DNA of 64,000 nt from Roridomyces roridus (taxonomy: Eukaryota; Basidiomycota; Agaricomycetes; Agaricales; Mycenaceae). Position 1 is the stretch's first letter, and each line of letters begins with the position of its first letter. Of this stretch, positions 60,913 to 64,000 are shown piece by piece. The translations under genes were made by a program, and so were the position numbers. The DNA lies in NCBI GenBank assembly GCA_029378245.1, contig JARKIF010000004.1, positions 1,426,001-1,490,000 of the forward strand, written 5' to 3'. The notes beneath the pieces were generated by a model, which made no database searches, was not told where the DNA came from, and saw nothing but the letters and a program-made list of their open reading frames with translations.

Positions 60913-63552
60913 TAAAACTTTTGCAAAGAAACATGTTATGGATCATCCGTAGGCTTTGCAAAAGTTCAGGTTAATTCTTATCTATGGAAGAGACTGCCAG
61001 AACTAGTTGACCGGCTGGCACGGCACATCCGGCACACCGGCACAGGCTATATATGCTATTAAAAATTGATTTTCATCCTCCGGGCTTCTCGGAGAATCCC
61101 CTATGGGAAGAGAACATTGATGGTCCTTCCAGATGTGATAACAATCCTGAAAGAGTAACTGGCACATTTGGACCACCGGCATGCATCAAAAAAAGATGGG
61201 GGATCAAAAAAATCAAAGTTGTAGAGCCGCTCGAGAGCTACAGGAGTTGCTAACCTTGTTTTACATCAAACTGATTGGCTGGCCTGCAAAATGCAAAATA
61301 CTTTTTCAGAGGCAAGTCTTTGGAAACCAACCCCAGATTTTGAAAGCTGAGTGTGTCCCAAGGCTTCATACCAAAGGAACCATTATGTTTTCTAACCTCA
61401 GAGTGGTATCATCAACTCTGGATTCAAAAAGTGTTTGACATTTCGAATGCTATTCCCGATTGGGCCACTACGCTTTCCTCCCAAAAAGGCAATTTTCAGC
61501 TTTTGCACTCCCATTGGATCTGCCTCTGGGATCCTTAACAAACTTTACTGACAACAATTCTTCTTTCAATCCTTCCACATGTTTTGGCAACAAGTGTGTT
61601 ACCACTTTGTGTATATACCAGTTGTAAGAGTGGAAATGGTCTGTGCATTTTTGCACCTTTGATATCATTTCCATGTAGTTTCATGCTTTTGTGATCTGTG
61701 AGCTTAGCATGTTCATGTACCACTTAGGATGCTAGATCTCAAATATCAGTCCAGATCTGAGCCATGGGAGAGTGTTATAAGTGAATGAGATAAAAGGTAG
61801 ATTTAGGTGCAGCTATTGATATTGGCAGTTGATAACCTGATCCTTAGCACCCCAAGACCTCGATGAGTATTATCAATGACTTTTGAAGTCCCTTACCATA
61901 AGGTGCACAATAGGCCAGGTGAAAGTGGGAAAAGTCATCAAATCCCATTTTCACTGTATTGCTCATGCTCTTGATTTTTCCTCTGTGTTTGAAGTACATG
62001 GGACAAGTACCCTAGAGTATAGGAGGCCAGCACAACCAAGATCAGCTGAATACCTGCACAGAAAGTAAAGTTATATGCATAGAGATTTTGTGATCATTTT
62101 GGATCATTCTGTTGATAGAAGACAAAGGGAGTGGAATCTGGGATATTTGAAGTCACCAATGAGGAAAGGGAACTCAGGGGGTCCAGAAAGTGTCCTTGAT
62201 CATGAAGGTTGGTGGAGAATCCATGGAGTTCTGCTCAAGAGCTCTACTGGACATTTGACCGAATTCTTACCCTACAATCCTGCCAGACCCAAACACAACC
62301 AGTGGAATCTTGCAAATGGTCTTGCAAATATGGATGGATGGAGCAATTCTAAGATGTTCCATCTAGTTTTTAGACTCCCAATACATGTACATGGCCCTGT
62401 AGGTGCACAACAAGGGGGATCAGCTCAAAATGATCACACTCATAACTCAGGTTTCTCCTCATGTTCTGGCCAGTTTCTTTGCTCTAATGGGATCTAATGG
62501 CAAGGGAAATGTTCACTGTGGTGTTGGAACCAATGCATTAGCCACAGGTATTGAGAACTGGTGCACACTTACATTTGACAGAATTGAGTTGAAATCTCTC
62601 TGGAATCAAGGGCCTTGGTTGAACCTTCTTCAGATTAGAGTTAATATGAGCCAGGATCAGACTTACAGGCTACAGATCACACATCTGGGCACCAGAATCA
62701 TTCAGTACCAGGAAATCAGTGTGTGCAATCATACAGCAATTGTGCCTCTCAGTCAGTGTAAATGGGGGTTGTAAATACATGGAGTGCATGGGAGGGAGTG
62801 CTGCAATAGTTCTATGAAGATTCAAAAGAATTGAGGCAATGGTGCTAAAGGTATGAAGGCAACAAAAATGGGATGAGGGTACTGGGATTTGAACTTGCGA
62901 CCTTGGCAAAAACAAGTAATAAGGGAAGAATTATTAGAGAGACAAGTAACCAATACACTAGACAACCAATACCTTGAAGCACTGGGGAGTCATGTCAGCT
63001 ACCAGGTACACCTCTTTTGTCCACCCCCCAGACCTACCATGCCGCTGTGCCCTAAAAAATCACCATCAAAACACCCTGAGCAATAGGCCATACATTTTGA
63101 ACCATCCAATACAGGCATTTCATTTTTCTGAAGCTGGGGTTTGGAAAGTATTTTGCATTCTGTGAGCCAGCCAGGCATTTTGAGCCAGTATTGTATAGGG
63201 TGATTCTGTAGCTGCAAATCAGCTCTACAACTTTGATTTTTTTGATCCCCGATCATTTCTGATCCATGCCGAGCATGTGTAGTCAATTGATGCAGTGGTA
63301 TCAGTCATCTCTGGAGCCATTGATGGCAATTTAAGATATTAATATCAATTACCCATTAAATAGAGCTTAACCGAGAGTTAATCTGGTTGTTCAGTATACC
63401 CGATACTGCCCCAGGATGCCGCCCTGATCCCTGTGATGGATACGGTGAGAGATAAGAGATTCAGTGCCTTTTGGGTATAGATAATATTTAACGTGTTCTT
63501 TTGCAATACCTACGGATGATTGGTAACATGTTTTTTTGCAAAAGTTTTACTG
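60910..63552. mobile_element. 2.6-kb TA-flanked element with 70-bp inverted ends
   Basis: The left TAGTAAAACTTTTGCAAA then AAACATGTTA and the right (reverse complement) CAGTAAAACTTTTGCAAA then AAACATGTTA match over about 70 bp. TA flanks both sides. Further inverted similarity extends inward (GGGGATCAAAAAAATCAAAG near 61197 and its complement near 63229). A Tc1/mariner/pogo-type group is likely. No transposase frame is seen, so it is non-autonomous. A tRNA-like piece lies at 62881-62972. Confidence 0.8.
62881..62972 (-). repeat. tRNA-related (SINE-like) segment
   Basis: On the minus strand GGTCGCAAGTTCAAATCCC resembles a tRNA B box; upstream TTGTCTAGTGTATTGGTTAC may stand for the A box. Layout as in the segment at 39271-39356. 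Not a functional tRNA. Confidence 0.4.
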
Positions 63553-63554
63553 TA

Positions 63555-63826
63555 TCTAGTGAGTTAGGACGGGGTTACGGTAGGCCGGAAGGCCAAGGAT
63601 GAAATTTGAATTGTGGCATCGGACATCGGCAGAGTTCGGCTCAGTTTCGGTTGTCCTATCACGGTCTGGACCCCGACACGACCACATGCACACCGTGACA
63701 GGTCGCGTCAGGTCGTCCTCGTCGCCGTCCCTCTATTATTTGGACTGTAAAAGTGCGGGATAAAGACAGCATTTTCAAATGATTGTCAGCTCGGAGCACA
63801 TGTATTTCTCAAAGCCTCTCTAGTGT
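63555..63826. other. spacer
   Basis: No recognisable gene. CGGCATCGGACATCGG-like repeats suggest another small element, but no ends were found. Confidence 0.3.
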
Positions 63827-64000
63827 CTACCGAAGAAGTGAAAGCATATGAGTATATGTATCCCAGCCAGATGATATAGTCAGCTTTGGCTTTCCCAATT
63901 GATCATAGACACCAGCTGCCCGAACATCAAACTCCTCAGGCACCCATCTCATGCATTCTTGGAAGGCTGCCGTATTGTGGAGGCAGTCAACACTAGAGGG
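63827..64000 (-). CDS. C-terminal end of an unidentified gene (partial)
   Basis: An open minus-strand frame enters from the right window edge and stops with TAG at 63827: CLHNTAAFQECMRWVPEEFD, VRAAGVYDQLGKPKLTISSG and WDTYTHMLSLLR. It gives 57 residues without a break and looks like a real protein end. The family is not recognised. Confidence 0.5.
   Translation of the reverse strand, partial: PSSVDCLHNTAAFQECMRWVPEEFDVRAAGVYDQLGKPKLTISSGWDTYTHMLSLLR

Overview
The window reads as nuclear DNA of a mushroom-forming basidiomycete (Agaricomycetes, Mycena-like in style; the genus is not proven by the sequence). Genes are cut by many short introns of about 45-60 nt with GT..AG (twice GC..AG) ends. 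Housekeeping genes are fungal (TOM70, PPM1, ETF-beta, TVP38), and a large family of F-box-like proteins with an N-terminal coiled coil is scattered among small DNA transposons. All functions below are read from translated sequence and family knowledge; no search was run.

Layout. 1-1.9 kb: 3' tail of a gene that starts outside the window, then weak ORFs. 2.0-8.1 kb: a truncated MFS transporter, a THEM6-like thioesterase gene, a frameshifted F-box gene and a second MFS gene. 9.2-12.7 kb: PPM1 and TOM70, both intact. 13.1-18.8 kb: an intact F-box gene, an RTA1-like membrane gene and a decayed F-box copy. 19.0-25.8 kb: TVP38, F-box scraps, a short-chain dehydrogenase and the intact third MFS gene. 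26.4-34.3 kb: two related F-box genes (one broken, one intact), ETF-beta and a large RING-H2 protein. 34.8-46.0 kb: one F-box gene split by three transposable elements, a seven-helix membrane gene split by a MITE, and an intact F-box gene. 46-50 kb: an inverted-repeat element and an NTF2/SnoaL-like gene. 49.9-56.4 kb: an F-box gene interrupted by a 5.4 kb hAT-like element. 56.7-59.7 kb: another dead F-box copy and a methyltransferase gene hit by a MITE and a solo LTR. 60-63.6 kb: a copia gag fragment cut by a 2.6 kb TA-flanked element. The last 170 bases hold the end of a minus-strand reading frame.

The core genes (TOM70 import receptor, PP2A methyltransferase PPM1, ETF-beta, Golgi TVP38) are unrelated to each other and look like ordinary conserved genes between accessory DNA. 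The accessory part is a birth-and-death landscape: at least twelve F-box-like copies or fragments, only three with an unbroken frame, and three related MFS drug-transporter copies, only one intact. Many insertions can be mapped to the base, because target-site duplications (2 bp, TA, 5 bp, 8 bp and 10 bp) and paralogous empty sites are both present in this window. The most striking object is the 50.6-56.0 kb element: terminal inverted repeats, an 8-bp target duplication inside an F-box codon run, and clusters of a TTAACGCGTT-type palindrome at both ends, with what looks like a captured coiled-coil exon.
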